64,000 nt of DNA from Panopea generosa (GCA_029582155.1 CM055906.1:13347388-13411387), one strand, 5' to 3'. Positions 1 to 13,759 are shown, numbered from the stretch's first letter. Notes: generated by a model from the sequence alone, not told the origin. Numbers and translations are program-made.

Positions 1-3000
1 TTGTTGTGTCCGCCGTTGAGAAAACAAAATATAATCGCATTCTTACTTTGCAGTATACTATTTGGACACTAATAGCAATAATGAGAGTAAAATCATTTAA
101 TCATCTAGTATGATGATTTTGTACATATAAAATCGACACAGAGCTGAAAAAATGAAAACGACAATTTTTATTTCAACTTAAAAACAACACAAATGTATTA
201 ATATACAAATATGAATTTAAAGTTTGAGAATAAATTCATTTTGCAATAACATTTGCAATATAACTATACAAAACTCATATACAGTATAAAAGACACAATT
301 CCTTTATTTCCTTTTATTAATGTGATATACATGTACTTATACAAATAATCTAAAATGATACTGGTACATATAATACGAATATAAATATACCGACAGTTCA
401 GTAATTGCTATGGAAATATGTAACGTTCTGTAATATATCAGACATATTATATGTTATAACTATTTAGCAGATGTATTATTGGAAGAACTTGGGACTGTTG
501 AAGAATGCATATAATAATTCTAAAACTATCATGACTGGATATTTGTCAGTTTACCTCTCTTGTACCTTTATACAGTTATCCCTTGTTCATATTGTTAAGC
601 AAATACACCGAGTACATTTGCGTATAGCATCACACCTTCTACGTTTTAAGCATGTACATGTTAACGTATTTATGAGAGAATAGTTAAGCCTAGTAAGTGT
701 TGTCGTTTGATTCGAACTCTCTCGTTTTATGACATAAAGACGGGAAAAAAGCGGTTAGGTGCAATCGTTCACGACATTTAAGCTCCACTGGATATTTTCG
801 TTCACACCGTTACAAGACGGTATTTTCCATTATCTATTTTGAGGAATATCGCATTTTGTCATATATGCGAGTATTTATCTAAATTTAAAATGCACACTGA
901 TTGTATTAATAACTCATTATCCCTGGTTCAGTTACAAGAATCTTATCAAATTAAGTTTATAAACAGTGGTAACAAAAAAACACACATATATGTTTAGAAA
1001 TATTTTATTATTTAAAGATTATAACTGGTTTATAAATTTATGCAACTCTTAATGATGAAATATGGTTGAAGGGAGAAGAGTATCTAGGCTTTATCCGAAA
1101 CTAATTTGATCCGATTTATAAACAAACCGCAGATACACACGTGGTAGGTTACACAAGTTATTGAAAGCTAGAAATACATGTTCCTGCATCTACATGTAAT
1201 TTGTGAAAACAAATGCATTCCGGAATAAATCTATTCATCTTAACGACATTTGTTTTTTTATTCGCCAGACGGAGTTTCTTCTAATGGTTTGGTTGAGATA
1301 ACCATAATTGATGAATTTTCTAAACTGAGCTTGTCCCGTGGTTTCCGTATATAGAAAGGCTGCGTAACGGAGGAAACAGCTCTGAGTAATAGAGCTTATG
1401 TACTTAAAATAAATATGTATCGTGCTTATCTTCGAAAAGTTCAGACTGCTATTGAAGTAGTCCCGTTGTGCTTGAAATTATGTCTGATATCTTAAAACAA
1501 CGTTTACAATATGTGTATTCAGTTTATTCCTGTGGAAGGTATAATCAGTATTAATATATCTGCCTATTACAAGTTTGAACTTCGAGTGTAATACATGCAG
1601 TAAGGAATATATCTTTCAAATAGGTCAAGACGTACAATATACTACATAGTAGAAGTGATATCATGTGTTGGATACAATAATAGTCACCATTCTATTTGAT
1701 ATCTTTTAAGTAGCTTTAGTTCCTTGTCACTGTCTATTATAATTCCTCCTAACATTATTCAAACATCAAAACTAGCATTGATGACAAATCTGTGTTAAAT
1801 TTGAAAACTTAATGAAGTATAAAATATTAAAGATATTTGAGTTTTATTTCATGTTAATGTAATTAAGTATGCAATGTGTTTATTGTGTATTTTTATTTAT
1901 CTTAAGCAACTCTACATCTGTAAGTTAGGTGTCCTGAATGCAGATCAGAAACTAGTGACATCATAGTGTGAAATAACAAAGGTAAAAACAACCATGCTTT
2001 CTGTAGGGAGCAGATACTTTTTGGCAAAGCGTTACAATGTTAGAATTTTTCATCATCCATATCTATACAATCTAATATAGAATGAAATTATAGACAGAAA
2101 CAATAACAAAGCCGTCGTGCGGTGTTTCAAAAACGAAAGTAAGATATGATTTGACTTTCACAATTAAATCTATACGGCCACATGGAATTATATTAATATG
2201 CATTCGCTTTTAAAACAGTTCACCTGCAGGTATGTTGAAACTCGTTTTGCATAACTCAAATTACTGCTTCAAGACCAAATTGTCTTTTTGCTTTAACATT
2301 TGACATCAAATCGACAGTTTAATTTCCTGATCGTCTATGTCACAGAATTGGATGTTGGTCTATATTCAAATCTTTGACACGTAGTTAGCTGACCGTAATT
2401 ATTCAACGACTCTGACCACGGTTATCATTGTATCATAAGAGGCACATCTTTCTGATGTTAGTTATCAACGAACAAGGTTTTGAACAATATAAAAAATAAT
2501 TGACATATTGAAACAAACGATGGTTCAGTACTAGCCTTGGAATGTTTGAACACGCAAGGTATCAAGTTTATTTTGTCCGTGATTCTTATTTATATTGGAA
2601 GAGATTTATAACTCAACTAATCACAAAATATAACATTTTGGTTCATGATTAAGACGCCAATATAACTGTATGATATTGACTATCATTAGCTAGGTAAGGT
2701 GCAACCATAAACCAGTTGTAACCTCTCAGGTTCAAAGGTTCGTTCCCAAGCAGTTGCAATTTTTTCTGCCATCACTGTCTTGTGGCGGCAGTCAAAGATC
2801 ATCTGGTGATCAGTATTGCTTTTTAACATATGAATTGATATAAATTAGTAACATGTAGCAGAGGCAATATATATCTAAACGAATTTTTAACAATACAAAA
2901 TACAATTAATAATCATTGGAGAGGCTGATTTCACTTCCAATATTATTTCATTAATTGTTATATCGGTTTTATCTGGTTAATGATAAACAATACAGCATGT

Positions 3001-5139
3001 AATGATATTTAACAATTGGTCGGTTAAAGTAAATTAAGAATGAATGCTATGTATGGACACATGGGATCTCGTGTTTTAAAAACTGTTCATATTGCCTGTT
3101 AATTACATCGTATAATGCAAGTAATAGTATACGAAATAAAACACAATAAAAATCAACATATGTTCCATGGCAATCAATTGCGTTTTGTTCGTCAATAACA
3201 TTGTGAAAATGATTCTAAATCAGTCACCTATTTCTGATATATCTAATTATATTCTATCGTTAGTAACAAACTGCCACAGTATAATGGTAAAAAAGAAATA
3301 AGTAAGAATATTTGAATCACTGCGTTTATAGAACACCTACACAAAATACACAATGAGGAAATCAAAATGTTTGAATTTGTAATATATTTAATATTGTTAA
3401 CAGACACGTGTTTAAATGTACAGGTACTTTTCTAAATATTATCAATAAAATACATAAGTATATAGCGTATCCTTTTTTATGTGTGTAAAAGAAGACTTCA
3501 GTTATAAGCACTTAACATCCATAAAGTTGATACAGTAGTCATATGATGATATGTTCTGATTATTTTCCACTCAGCCAATTAAAACGCTTAATAAAGACGG
3601 TTAATATTGCAGGTATTTATTTTGTTTAATACATACGCATGTATTTGCCTGTATGAACTGTCAAATTGCAGTATTGTTTAACTTTAACTTAAAATTGATA
3701 CTTTCGTTGATTTGAATGAATTGACTGCCAAGGACGAAATTTAAGCAGTTTTGTCGCCATCATAGTGCACAAGCGAAATATAAGTATGTCCTCAGTATCA
3801 GCCTGTAAGTCCTTATATAATTTACATTTACACGAATCCAACACCGACACATGCAAATATATAAATGAGTTTAAACGTTTGTTTTGGTTGTAACTGGTGT
3901 ATCAACTTGCAGAAATAGCGGACCTTAGTTAGTTCCCCTCCATTTTTATGGCCAATCAGTTTTGTTTAATGTGCTTACTATTGTGATAAATACAACGTTT
4001 CCATTGAAACCTCTATGTGTTTTACCATTTTATTTGAACTATTTGAACCAATCTAATTAACAGAATAAGATCAAATTAATTAATTTAAATTCAATCGGTA
4101 AAATAAATCAATACCATAATGTTATAATAGGTAACACTAGACTGAGCCAATATACCAGTCATATATACGTTATAAAGGGAAACGCTTGACTTTAACAAAA
4201 CAGCATATTCTACTCATATTGCCTGCGTTTTCAGATAATTAATCATTCAATCTTTCAAAGCTTTACGATTAATCGTTTTCTTTGTAATGTGTGCAATGGA
4301 TTGAAATAAATTATCGAATTAAGACGTTAAGAAATAGCTTTGTCAAACAAATGCTTCGAAAATTACACCCATTTGCTTCCAGCATAAACATTATGTTTGT
4401 ATCAAAATAACTTATAAAACTGTAAACAATTAAACTGTCAAGAAGGAGTTTTGGTAATAGGTTAAGTGTACGTATTGTTAACAATGAGATGATATTTATT
4501 TTTAAATAAACGTAGAACTCATAGATCAATTAGTTGTTTTTGTAACTAGTATAATGGTAATAATCAATATGACCGTGCTTCAGGGTAAATGTATCACCTC
4601 ATAAAGGTACTTGGTCCTATTTTACACGGGTGGTCAATAAACAGAACACGTCGTTAATGGTCGTTATGTTAAATTTCATGGCTACTTTCTTATGAATTAA
4701 AAAGTGACATAGACATTATTTTATCATTTTTAATAATTATAACAATCACGATTGTTTCAATTTAAATTTCTCTCGTGCCAATTTTATATTTGTAAAGATT
4801 CATGTATATCTTCATATAAAGATTGAGCATATTTAAAGTTGACTTTTTAAAGAATACAAATGTATTGTTTACATAATTGCACTACAAATAATAAAAAATA
4901 AAAAAATAAAAAATATACAGTCTTAGCAATTAGCTGCTCTCCTCTTTATTAAAACCCGAATATATCACTAAACTGGTACTATTTAAATGCATAATATTGA
5001 TCATATTATGATGAAAAAAAAATAATTTGTATATACTAAGATATTTTTGTAATATATAACTTTATAGTCGTATTGTGAGTTTTAATATTACTTTTGATAA
5101 ATGCAGAGACACTCTTTAAAACAACAAAACGGTAAAATA
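1..5139. other. AT-rich DNA without recognised gene
   Basis: No open frame here resembles a known protein and none is long for this base composition. An A/T-only low-complexity tract lies near 4889-4918. A B-box-like string (GGTTCGTTCCC, near 2742) has no convincing A box upstream and was not called. I see nothing else to annotate. Confidence 0.6.
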
Positions 5140-5144
5140 TTATC

Positions 5145-5432
5145 GTAAAGTTGCTTTATTATTAAACTGAACATAGTACGTGTCCTTCGGGAGATTTAAC
5201 ACCCAACATATACCTCCTCTATATAGCCACAATCACAAGAAATTGAATAATCACAATACAATGTAAATATACAGAAGAGAGGATAGCAGAAGTTATCGCC
5301 ATCGGATAATCACTGGCGCAGACATCCCTGGAGAGCTTAAACATATATTTGCCACATTATGCTACCAATATTGACAGTCTGTAACCTTAAAGGAAAATCA
5401 ATTATCCTGAAAACAGATATCAACAACAATTC
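5145..5432 (+). repeat. Dispersed repeat R1, copy A
   Basis: This stretch aligns with the reverse complement of 17150-17400. Shared blocks in the same order include ACGTGTCCT, an AATCACAATACA block, ATAGCAGAAGTTATC, TCCCTGGAGAGCTTA and, at the right edge, GGAAAATCAATTATCC followed by GAAAACAGATATCAAC. Similarity is patchy but extends over about 250 bp, so the two are copies of one family. On the reverse strand both copies end in an AATAAT/AATAAA-like AT stretch, which would suit a retroelement 3' end, but I see no coding remnant. Family identity is unknown. Confidence 0.7.
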
Positions 5433-6639
5433 AACTTTATTTACGAAATTTCTCGCTTATTCCACGAAGGTTCTTTTCAACTGAATTAAGCTGGTAAGTT
5501 CCCAAAACATATTTTCAAAAGTCCAAGTTGTCTACTGTGATTTCAACGTACAGTTAGCGGATTTCATTCGAGACTGGTCATAAATCTTTATGTGAGAACG
5601 TTAACGGCTACTGATAGAAGAACGATGGTTCTACTTCTAAAGCCTTCCCCACACGCATACTACTTAAGCAATGTACCATATGTATAGAATATATCGTTGC
5701 ATTTCATATATATTTGCTCATTTTTGCTCATTTTCAGATCTTGTTTAGTCTCCACACATTTTTAACTGGTATCTAGTTCAAAGAAATCCATACACCAATG
5801 ATTAGAGCGATTGGAAACTAACAGGTTGTAATATACATTGCATCGAAATGATATGATAAAAACATCATCTAGACATATCATAGAGTGCAAAACAGCATTA
5901 ATTATTATGTGTCTTAGACAACATACGCCCTCGGGACTCTAATAATTGTATAAAGTGCATAATGGTTTATTTTGGAAGATGCGACTGTTGACATCAATTT
6001 CTTTAATGGAAGTTAATAAAAAAAACATGTTTTCGTCTTAATGAGCGCAAGATTTAAATTGTATACATGAAGTGTAGTCCCAGTTCATTTATTCAATACT
6101 TAAGGTTTTAACTTTATAATCTTTGCTCGTCATGGTGTACTTAAAGACCAGTTTTTCATGTGCATCGATTTCGCGCACAAAGGTAACCAACTTTGCCCAG
6201 ACATGCCCGTGTCACTACTTAAAGCTATCTACTATAACTGACTTTATTTACGGATACGCCTGATATTGGTATTTTATATTCTGTTCATTATATGAATTAT
6301 TTTTACAATCATCTGTCTGTTTAATTCTGATATTGCATTAACATACATTAAACTTATATACTGGGAAGTTTCATAAACTTTTATCCATGGGAATAAAGTG
6401 ACAAAAATTTAAGCGATCGTCTTTAAAATATCAACTCTCTAACATCTACTTCAACTATCTCGTTGAGCTATGTACTTGTATGATGTGTGCCTTTGGCATG
6501 ACTGTCGTCCCGTAAACGAGGGATGGTCATTAAATCTAATACAATCCACATTTATGAAATACACCGCTTCATTTTGCACAATTTAAAAAAATGATGTATA
6601 TTGTATCAATGTCCATCATTTAACTGTTTTTTAACAGTA
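5433..6639. other. No recognised feature
   Basis: AT-rich DNA with no coding signature, tandem array or strong hairpin that I can see. Confidence 0.55.
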
Positions 6640-6815
6640 TGGAGCGCGTGGTCCATTGGTAGAGCACCGAACCCATGATCGGAGGGTCGTGGGTTCGATC
6701 CTCCGCCACGGCTATGTGTGGTGTCAATGAGCAAGACATGTTTCCCATATGCTTGGTATTGGTTCTAACCAGGATGTCTTTAAGCGTGATTCGCCTAAGA
6801 TGTAAGAATTTGTTT
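6640..6815 (+). mobile_element. tRNA-derived SINE, copy 1
   Basis: The left end is tRNA-like. It has an A-box-like segment (GTGGTCCATTGGTAGAGC, about 6647-6664), a short anticodon-arm-like stem (CCGA/TCGG around ACCCATGA) and a good B box (GGGTTCGATCC, about 6691-6701). These are the internal Pol III promoter parts of a tRNA or tRNA-derived SINE. A non-tRNA body follows with GTGTCAATGAGCAAGACA, related to the conserved GTGTCCTTGAG..AGACACTTTATCC block found in several animal SINE families, including V-SINE-like ones. The same head and body recur reversed at 42918-43058. That makes it a SINE rather than a functional tRNA gene. The exact 3' end is not defined. Confidence 0.75.
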
Positions 6816-7554
6816 CACAATCGATGTAAAATAAATAAGTTTAAACTAACTGTTTTTTCTTCAAAAATAATGTTATAGTACACATAGCATCATGCATACA
6901 TAGACATCGTTGCAGCTTAAAAAAGTGAAATATTTGATATATAAGTTCATGAAAAATAACAAGCGCATCACAGTTACGTTCGCTGTAGTTATAGCATCAT
7001 CAGTGTCTATATGAGTTAGTCAATAATAACATTACACAAGTGTAAGGAATTTAAACAGACTTTCATTGAAAAGGTGACGAGCCAACAAAAAACATTGGCG
7101 TATGATGAAAATGTGAAACAGTTAGCTGCTATGTAGTTTGATGTCAAAATTAGAATACAACCCGTCCACAGAATGGATTTGCTTAGTATTTTCAGGAAAT
7201 TCATTTGTTGTATGTTCTCAAGTCTACAAGACTCACAAATGGCACACTGGTGGATTCTAAACAATACTAGATAATAACATGTGTAGCCGCTTGGTGTCAA
7301 AATCATCCAAAAAGGACGTCGACTTGGTAAAGGAACTAATTGGCAGGATGTATCGCAATACAATATATCAAAAAATATAATGTGAAAGGGATATTTTGAT
7401 ACAGTAAAGTGCAACGAAAAAAAGGAGTTGTTTGAGATCTCAATGGGTTTCCTAATAATTACTTATTAAGAAGTATGCCACGGCGCGATGGTTTTCAGGA
7501 ATCACCAACATTCAGTTAAAATACAAAGAACGTATGCGTTTGAGGAGTGTAGAA
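6816..7554. other. No recognised gene; 132-codon frame on minus strand
   Basis: The longest non-repetitive reverse frame (7016-7414, 132 codons) starts MHFTVSKYPFHIIFF and is rich in Cys, Ile and Phe. I recognise no domain, it has no clear signal peptide, and about one frame of this length is expected by chance in 64 kb at this AT content. I do not call it a gene. Confidence 0.4.
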
Positions 7555-7760
7555 CAATGTAAAACAGGTTCACAGGTACCAAAAGAAAATAAATACACAT
7601 AATAATCATAATCATATTACGTGCAATATAAACATATAAGTACAGAGCAGAATAGGCGATAGTAGAGGTCACCGCCTTGTAACAATCCGTTGTAAAACTG
7701 TCAAGAGGGAACTTGAACATAACAAAGTGTACGTCCCACTCCACAGTTGCCATCTTTGTT
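7555..7760 (-). repeat. Dispersed repeat R2, reverse copy
   Basis: The reverse complement aligns with 14205-14410. Clear shared blocks are GACAGTTTTACA / GGCAGTTTTACA, CTACAAGGCGGTGACC (TTACAAGGCGGTGACC here), TTCTGCTCTGT, and TATGTGTATTTATTTT. The reverse open frame at 7502-7798 lies on this repeat and is therefore not evidence of a gene. No coding remnant or terminal repeat is visible, so the class is unknown. It shares a weak TTCTGCT/GGACACG pattern with R1 and could be a distant relative. Confidence 0.7.
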
Positions 7761-8490
7761 CCACATGGTAACATGAGCACAACGCTTAGAAAACACATAA
7801 GGTAATTGGGTTTTAAATATTTTCAAAATGGTCCATAGTGTTGTTTTTTTCTTGCTGCAAAAGTATAGCAAAAGCTGTAATTGTATTTATTCTGTAATTC
7901 TGGTGCTAAAAAGTAACTTTTTTATATGATTGTAGCAGATGCATTTATCAATGAGCAATTGATGACTTTTTTTTAATATTAGTGTGTCACTGCACCTTCT
8001 TCAAAAAAAAAGGCAAACTCCGAGTTACTTTGCATTATTGTACAAAATTCAACTGTGGAGTCCTTAAGAAAAATATGATCAAATGCTTGAATAAGCACAA
8101 CAATGACACCGATCATTTTCTTTATCTCAGATTATTCTCCGATGCAGTTAATTTAATAGATTTGAGCGTTTCACGATTCCGTTGCATGAGAAATCAGTGT
8201 GTTTTGAAAATAGTATGGCCATATATTGATGAATATGTAAGTATAATAGATTGTGTATCAATCAGTTGATTTTCTTTTCGAGCGAAGATGCTGTGAAAAG
8301 AAGTGCTCATTATTGTATAACAAAAAGTACAAGCGATTCATTTTAATATTTCTACTTATCAATTAACATGTTATTTACAAATTGTCAGATGTTTCCAGGA
8401 AAAGCTAAAAACAGTCATTGTTTCTGTTTACAATAGTAACATTCTAGCATAGAATCACATAATTTTTTCATGTAATGGGCAAATCCTTAT
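7761..8490. other. No recognised gene
   Basis: Contains a 95-codon forward frame (7982-8269, starting MCHCTFFKKKGKLRV) with no recognisable domain. Nothing else stands out. Confidence 0.4.
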
Positions 8491-8613
8491 GGGCATGTTT
8501 ACACTATGTAAAGTGTCCAGATTACCTGTTACATAATTTATTTTTAAACCACGGGCATGTTAACGCAATGAAAAGTGACCAGATTACCTGTTACATAATC
8601 TTTTAAACCAATG
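8491..8613. repeat. Two-copy tandem repeat, 62-bp period
   Basis: GGGCATGTT..AC at 8491 and 8553 begins two consecutive copies, each containing CCAGATTACCTGTTACATAA and ending in TTTTAAACCA. Divergence between the copies is modest. Confidence 0.8.
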
Positions 8614-9949
8614 TATGCATATTATTTTATATTGACCAAGTAAGAAATATAACCCACCCATTGCATTTATAATGAGTCAACTTCATCTCGGTTAAAAAAA
8701 TATTCCCGTCTCAGTGGCAAATAATACTTTGTGGCTTGTCGCGGCTTGTGGCTGGTCATTTTATTCTGTAATATTGTCTAATATGTGGGAGAATCTTACC
8801 ATTTTGTATTTTATGATATCTTCTTTCCGTTTCTTGTATACATAATTGACTTGATTTTTTATGGTAAACGCACCATTTTAACTTATGATTATACGCAATC
8901 CTTATGGGCTACTAACCGAATAAAGTCATTAGGCTAGTCGTAAAAATCTACAAAAATCAACTTTTAAATGCACTTTGTGTTCAGATAATTTTCTGACAAA
9001 GTGGCCCGCCCTCTCTTATTAACGTCTCACTACACAGTTGCGCCCTTCCAGCAAGGCAAAATGATATTACACATCTTTTTAAAAAATATCTAAGAGTGTT
9101 ATTGTGTCTTCTATAAATCAACAAGCTGGTCAATTTACCAGGTATGTAAATGTGGGCAAACTTTACTTTTATGAAAAAAGAAAAACTTGTGGAATATTGT
9201 TACCATGGAATCCTAGATCTATATTTATATAGAAAAAACAAAATCTAACTGTGTATAGAGACCTATATATACGATTATAATCCTAACACTCAAAAAGCAC
9301 CGCAGTCAAAACAGCAAAATCACCATAAATAAATCAAATAATGATAGTAAAATCAACACCGATATACAGACAAAGTGCTAATCTAAATTAGGTCTCACAA
9401 CAGAGTTGCGCAAATTTTTGGTCACGGTAGCAAGATAGCAAAATCCTATGTTACTGGTTTGAAATGTTTTCAAAATGATTTATAAAGGCTATGATTTCAT
9501 GATGCAGATTCTAAAGTAAATGCTGGCATAGCATGTGCTACAATAAGACATCACTGGTGTAAATAATAACTGTATTTTGAGCATTTTCGGATTCATTTTT
9601 TAAAAAATAAACTTCGGTTGTAGTTACGCTGTCTGACTGGTCGGCATACGAGTTATTGTGCATTTTATATGCAAACACAGACCTGCAATAGAAATAATTT
9701 AAAAAATATTCTATGTTGATTTTTTCACTGTGTAAATCCTATACGTTATTTTATATAGAATAAAGAAGACAATTCAACTGTGTTGTAAGACTTTCAATAA
9801 ATAAACAAACCGCTCACTTTCAGACGCAATCAATTAATCAAACTAAAATATATAAAATCAGTCCAAAGAAATACTGTGGACTACCTGTAAATGTTTAAAA
9901 AAACTAAAACTAAAAATGCTATAGTTACTTAATATTAAGATAAACACCG
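8614..9949. other. AT-rich DNA with diverged internal direct repeats
   Basis: No gene recognised. Two faint same-strand similarities suggest old duplication: GACAAAGTG..GTCTCAC..CAGAGTTGCGC at about 8996-9050 and 9370-9410, and AATCCTA..TTATATAGAA..CAACTGTGT at about 9205 and 9736. The offsets differ (about 374 and 531 bp), so this is not a simple tandem repeat. Confidence 0.4.
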
Positions 9950-10185
9950 TACCGAAATATATAAATTAAGAATGAAAGTTTCTTAACTACAAATGCACAG
10001 TTTGCGGTTATTGTCCTCAACTTTCCAGACCTAGAAACTCAATTTTTCATCATATAAAGTATTTCTGGAAGAAAGTTATTATTGGCGGAATAATACTCCA
10101 AATTGAACTGCTTTTTAGTGTCTCATTTAAATAACTGCCAAACAATATGAGACAATCGATTTTACTGAAAACTAATTAAATTCTT
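9950..10185 (-). repeat. Dispersed repeat R3, reverse copy
   Basis: The reverse complement aligns over roughly 200 bp with 13760-13980. Shared blocks in order are CATATTGTTTGG.AGTTATTT, AAATGAGACACT, GCAGTTCA, AATACTTTATATG.TGAA, TTTAGTTTCTA/TTGAGTTTCTA and TAATTTATATATTT. No coding potential or inverted ends are visible, and the family is unknown to me. Confidence 0.75.
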
Positions 10186-12889
10186 AGCAATCGGTATGAT
10201 GTCAACTTCTCATACAAATCGCATCAACTGTATTAATACAGTCTAACTGTAACAATGACATTTGAAGAAGTGTGAATAAAGTGCAAATATACTGGTTTGT
10301 TTTATGAGATATATGACATATATCCATGGCTTTAAAGGAAGTATATCAGGAATAAAACGCTTTAAATATCATTTAAAAATAAAAATATTTTTAAAATGAT
10401 TAAAATACATCTCATTACCATTAATAAATCAAATCAGAATGGCTGATATGTCACATCTATCAAACTGTGACCAAAATCGCTATTTTAATCAGAGTTGTAA
10501 TCTGGAAACGAAATTTTCATTCTAAAAATAGACAACACTTTAATACTGCTAGATGATTATCGAATCGTCATTCGGACTTTTTCTATGATGAAACCAATTT
10601 TTGCTTCGTGTATAACGGATCAAATTAAAATCAAAATGAAGCCACATGACTCATTTAATACGCCACAATATATGTTTTAATTTTAAGCGGGAAGGGAAAT
10701 CTATTTAAGCCTAACCAAGGCGTGTAGCAAAAGTTAAGAAACACCTTTTTAATATATTACTTTTACATGTTAAGATATATTTTGGCAATATAGGGTCAGC
10801 AAGTATATATAGGCATTATAAATTGGGAAACAAATTTTAAAGCTAATTTTAAAATTTTGAAAAATCCTGATAAATTCTCTTTAAGATACATCGTTGTTAT
10901 TGCTTACATGGTATTTCAAGCTTTGCATGCTGTTATGCATTTCTGGAACATTTATTTTTGAATCCGACATAAACTTTTTTAACAAAAAAAATGATTAAAA
11001 ATACATCCGACATGTGTTAAAAAGTCATGATACAGTCTAATTTGAAATAATTCAGAAAATCTTCTTGAAATGAAATTATCAATTGTAAAACTACAGCGGA
11101 GATAGTCATAATGCATGTTTTGAAAAGAAAAACATTTAAAGAAACGAACCATGTACGATGTAATGGTGTATGCACCTGCCACTTGAAGTATTGAAATCAC
11201 ATCTAATGTGGGAGGTGATTACACTGGACCTAATATGCCTTACATTTCGATTTGCCAAGTCTTTATTTGATTCTGTGTAGTCCTTTCCGGGATATTGTCT
11301 TAATGAAAAAAAGAGATTGCAATAAAAGATTTCGCGTTGAGCTAATCCAATAACATAGCAAAATGGCGTGTATGTCCTTTCAATTGTATTACAAAATTAC
11401 GTTAAAACACTATAGATAATTAAACGTTTCAAAATAATCTACCATGCAATCGTAATATCAGCTCAAATGTAATTAAATATCAGCGCATACGTTGCCATTT
11501 CCCGCAACACAATTGGTATGAATTCAAGTTAAAACCTTGTTTTCAATTAAACATAAATACCATTATTGTAGTGAATGTGATTATTTTTTATTTATTTCAT
11601 ATCCATATTTTATATATCGTATATATAGTTCTCCATTATAATATACATTTAAATTATGTTTGATATATGAATTGACTCTATACACAAAACTCATCATAAA
11701 TGTTTTATTAAATTTTTAATATCTCTTTATATCGAATATTTTTTAGTAAAACTATTTAAACAATCTGCAATAAAGGAGCACACTTAATACGTATTAACTC
11801 TATATTCATATTAATCAGTTGGTTGCAGACGAACATTCTAGGCACACGTATGCTTACTTCAAATCACTGCAGTGGCAACTCAAACTACGATTTAAGCATA
11901 AGTATTCATACATAGATGTATCAATACATATAAGACAAAATGTGTGCATTATCCTGATGCTCAGCAAACATATGCAGTAGCATTACAGTAGAACAGTAGC
12001 TCGAAACTCCGAGGGTGATAGAAACGCCCGTTCTGGATGTGCTGCCTATGCGTGTCACTGCCACGAGATATCGTTTCTTGTCAAGAAATTGTACCAACCC
12101 TTCCCTGTTATAATATGTACATACATTTTTAAGCATCAGGCACGCATGTTGTTAAAACATATTGACCGATCCTTTTGCAATGTATGCATAACGTTTGCTT
12201 CAAATTGAGATGTTCTGAACATGTTAAATTTGCAAATTAAACTGAAACATTACCGAAATAATTTACCTTAATACCCAATGATGTACCAGCATATTGGTTC
12301 CGGCAAATACTAATAAAAATTGTCATACTGACAAAGAGGTCAATATTGACATTCGTGGGAAAACTTATCATATAAACTATAATTACGTATACAAAAGGAA
12401 AATACAACAGTTAACATATATCAAACATGTTTCAGATACAGGACATCACATGGGAATGAATGATATACACATGTCGTACACCTTTTTGAACTCTCTCACG
12501 CAGATAAAACTTCTCATATTAATGTTCGAAATTACTATTGCGAAAGCAAACCGATGTTTATGTAGTTTGGAGCATACACGTTAAATCATTAGGAGAGCAT
12601 TAATATGATCGGTCACAGGGCAGTGTAGAATTCGAGCTGTACTTACACATCACATTAATCTTTATAATAATGAACGTAAGACAATATAAAATATGATCTT
12701 ACAAGTATTTCATTATGGAACTTCATATTGAATTATTTAGGTATAAACATGTTTTATAAAACTACTGGTGTTGAAAACATGCGTAAAGAATCTTAAAAAC
12801 CGATTGGTTTACCATTGGAATTATTTTCTATTATTCGAATAGAAATGTTTGTCATACTATTCTTTGTCATATATTACCACATATATTTG
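10186..12889. other. No established gene; one weak exon candidate
   Basis: Mostly featureless AT-rich DNA. On the minus strand a TATTATAACAG acceptor-like site precedes a GC-richer segment (12104 down to about 11960) whose open frame reads EGLVQFLDKKRYLVAVTRIG and continues about 30 more residues. I do not recognise the protein. A 96-codon forward frame at 12294-12584 is also unrecognised. Confidence 0.35.
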
Positions 12890-13135
12890 GGATACAATGG
12901 GATTTGACTCCATTTTCAAGACATTTCAGGTTACATATGGTATATCGTGTTTGTTCGGTGGAGGAAGACCTTAAAATGAAAACCTTAGTCCTTCGGCAGA
13001 TAACTGGCAAAATTCTTCACGTAAAGTTTTTGGAGCAAGCGGGACTCAAATCTACGATCTTAGCGGTGAGAGGTAGGTGATCTTGTGACAGCGCCTGACA
13101 CCACTCACACCACAGAGGACCAGCCACCTCATTTA
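12890..13135 (-). mobile_element. SINE-like retroposon of mollusc type
   Basis: Read on the minus strand, the element starts with a possible tRNA-like head (TGGTGTGAGTGGTGTCAGG, later a degenerate B-box AGATTTGAGTCCC). It continues with GCCAGTTATCTGCCGAAGGA, GGTCTTCCTCCACC and CCATATGTAACCTGAAATGTC. The order 'ccagctggcttacgga..ggt / ggtcttcctccacc / ccatatgacctgaaaatgt' is what I remember of a repeat very common in bivalve genomes, whose right end reads like GACGTTAAAC. The minus-strand frame at 13017-13283 overlaps it and is spurious. Identification is by remembered consensus only, and the left boundary is uncertain. Confidence 0.5.
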
Positions 13136-13759
13136 TGTATGATATGCTGCCGTTTAGTCCTTTACGTTCAGTAATGCCCCTTTCCAAGATTAGCGTAGTG
13201 ATTGAATCTTTTAATGAAATAAAGATTTCAATAATTTTGGATTGTATGTACAGAATCAATTCATTTATCAAACATATTATCAAAATGTATATTCATAATG
13301 GAGAGCTTAGTATCATATATTCAGTAGATAAAACGTGGATATGAAATGAATAAAAAATATTAACACATTCAGGACAAACGCATGCATTTATGTTTAATTA
13401 AAAGTAAGGATTTAATATGAATTCATAGTCATGTTGATTTTCTTACATTTTATATAATTACATTCCTTGATATTCTATATTTGGAAACAGTTTAAACTTT
13501 TTTACTATCAATGGTGATTAAATGCCATCCAATTTTGTAAGTCAAATGAAAGGAAATATATAGCATATGGCTAAGGTTATTGGATTATTTGGAAACGTGG
13601 ACGTTTTGGCAATCTCTATTTTCATTAACAAAAAATTCTGTAAAGAACTACTTCAGAATAAAATAACGTTTAGCAAACAGAAATACAAGGCGTATTTATC
13701 TTGGAATCACGCTCGATGCTATTTTTTTGGAATGTCGTTTAAGAAGAATTAAAGTAGCA
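13136..13759. other. No recognised feature
   Basis: AT-rich sequence with two short open frames (13135-13344 and 13567-13752) that show no known motif. Confidence 0.45.

Noticed and set aside
2690-2760. SINE or tRNA from GGTTCGTTCCC
   Set aside because: No matching A box or stem structure and no second copy found.
6640-6715. Functional tRNA gene
   Set aside because: A and B boxes are present, but acceptor pairing is poor and the same head plus non-tRNA body recurs at 42918-43058, so it is a SINE.
6675-6878. 67-codon open frame over the SINE
   Set aside because: Lies on the tRNA-like head and body of a SINE.
7016-7414. 132-codon reverse frame as a gene
   Set aside because: No recognisable domain, and the length is within chance expectation at this base composition.
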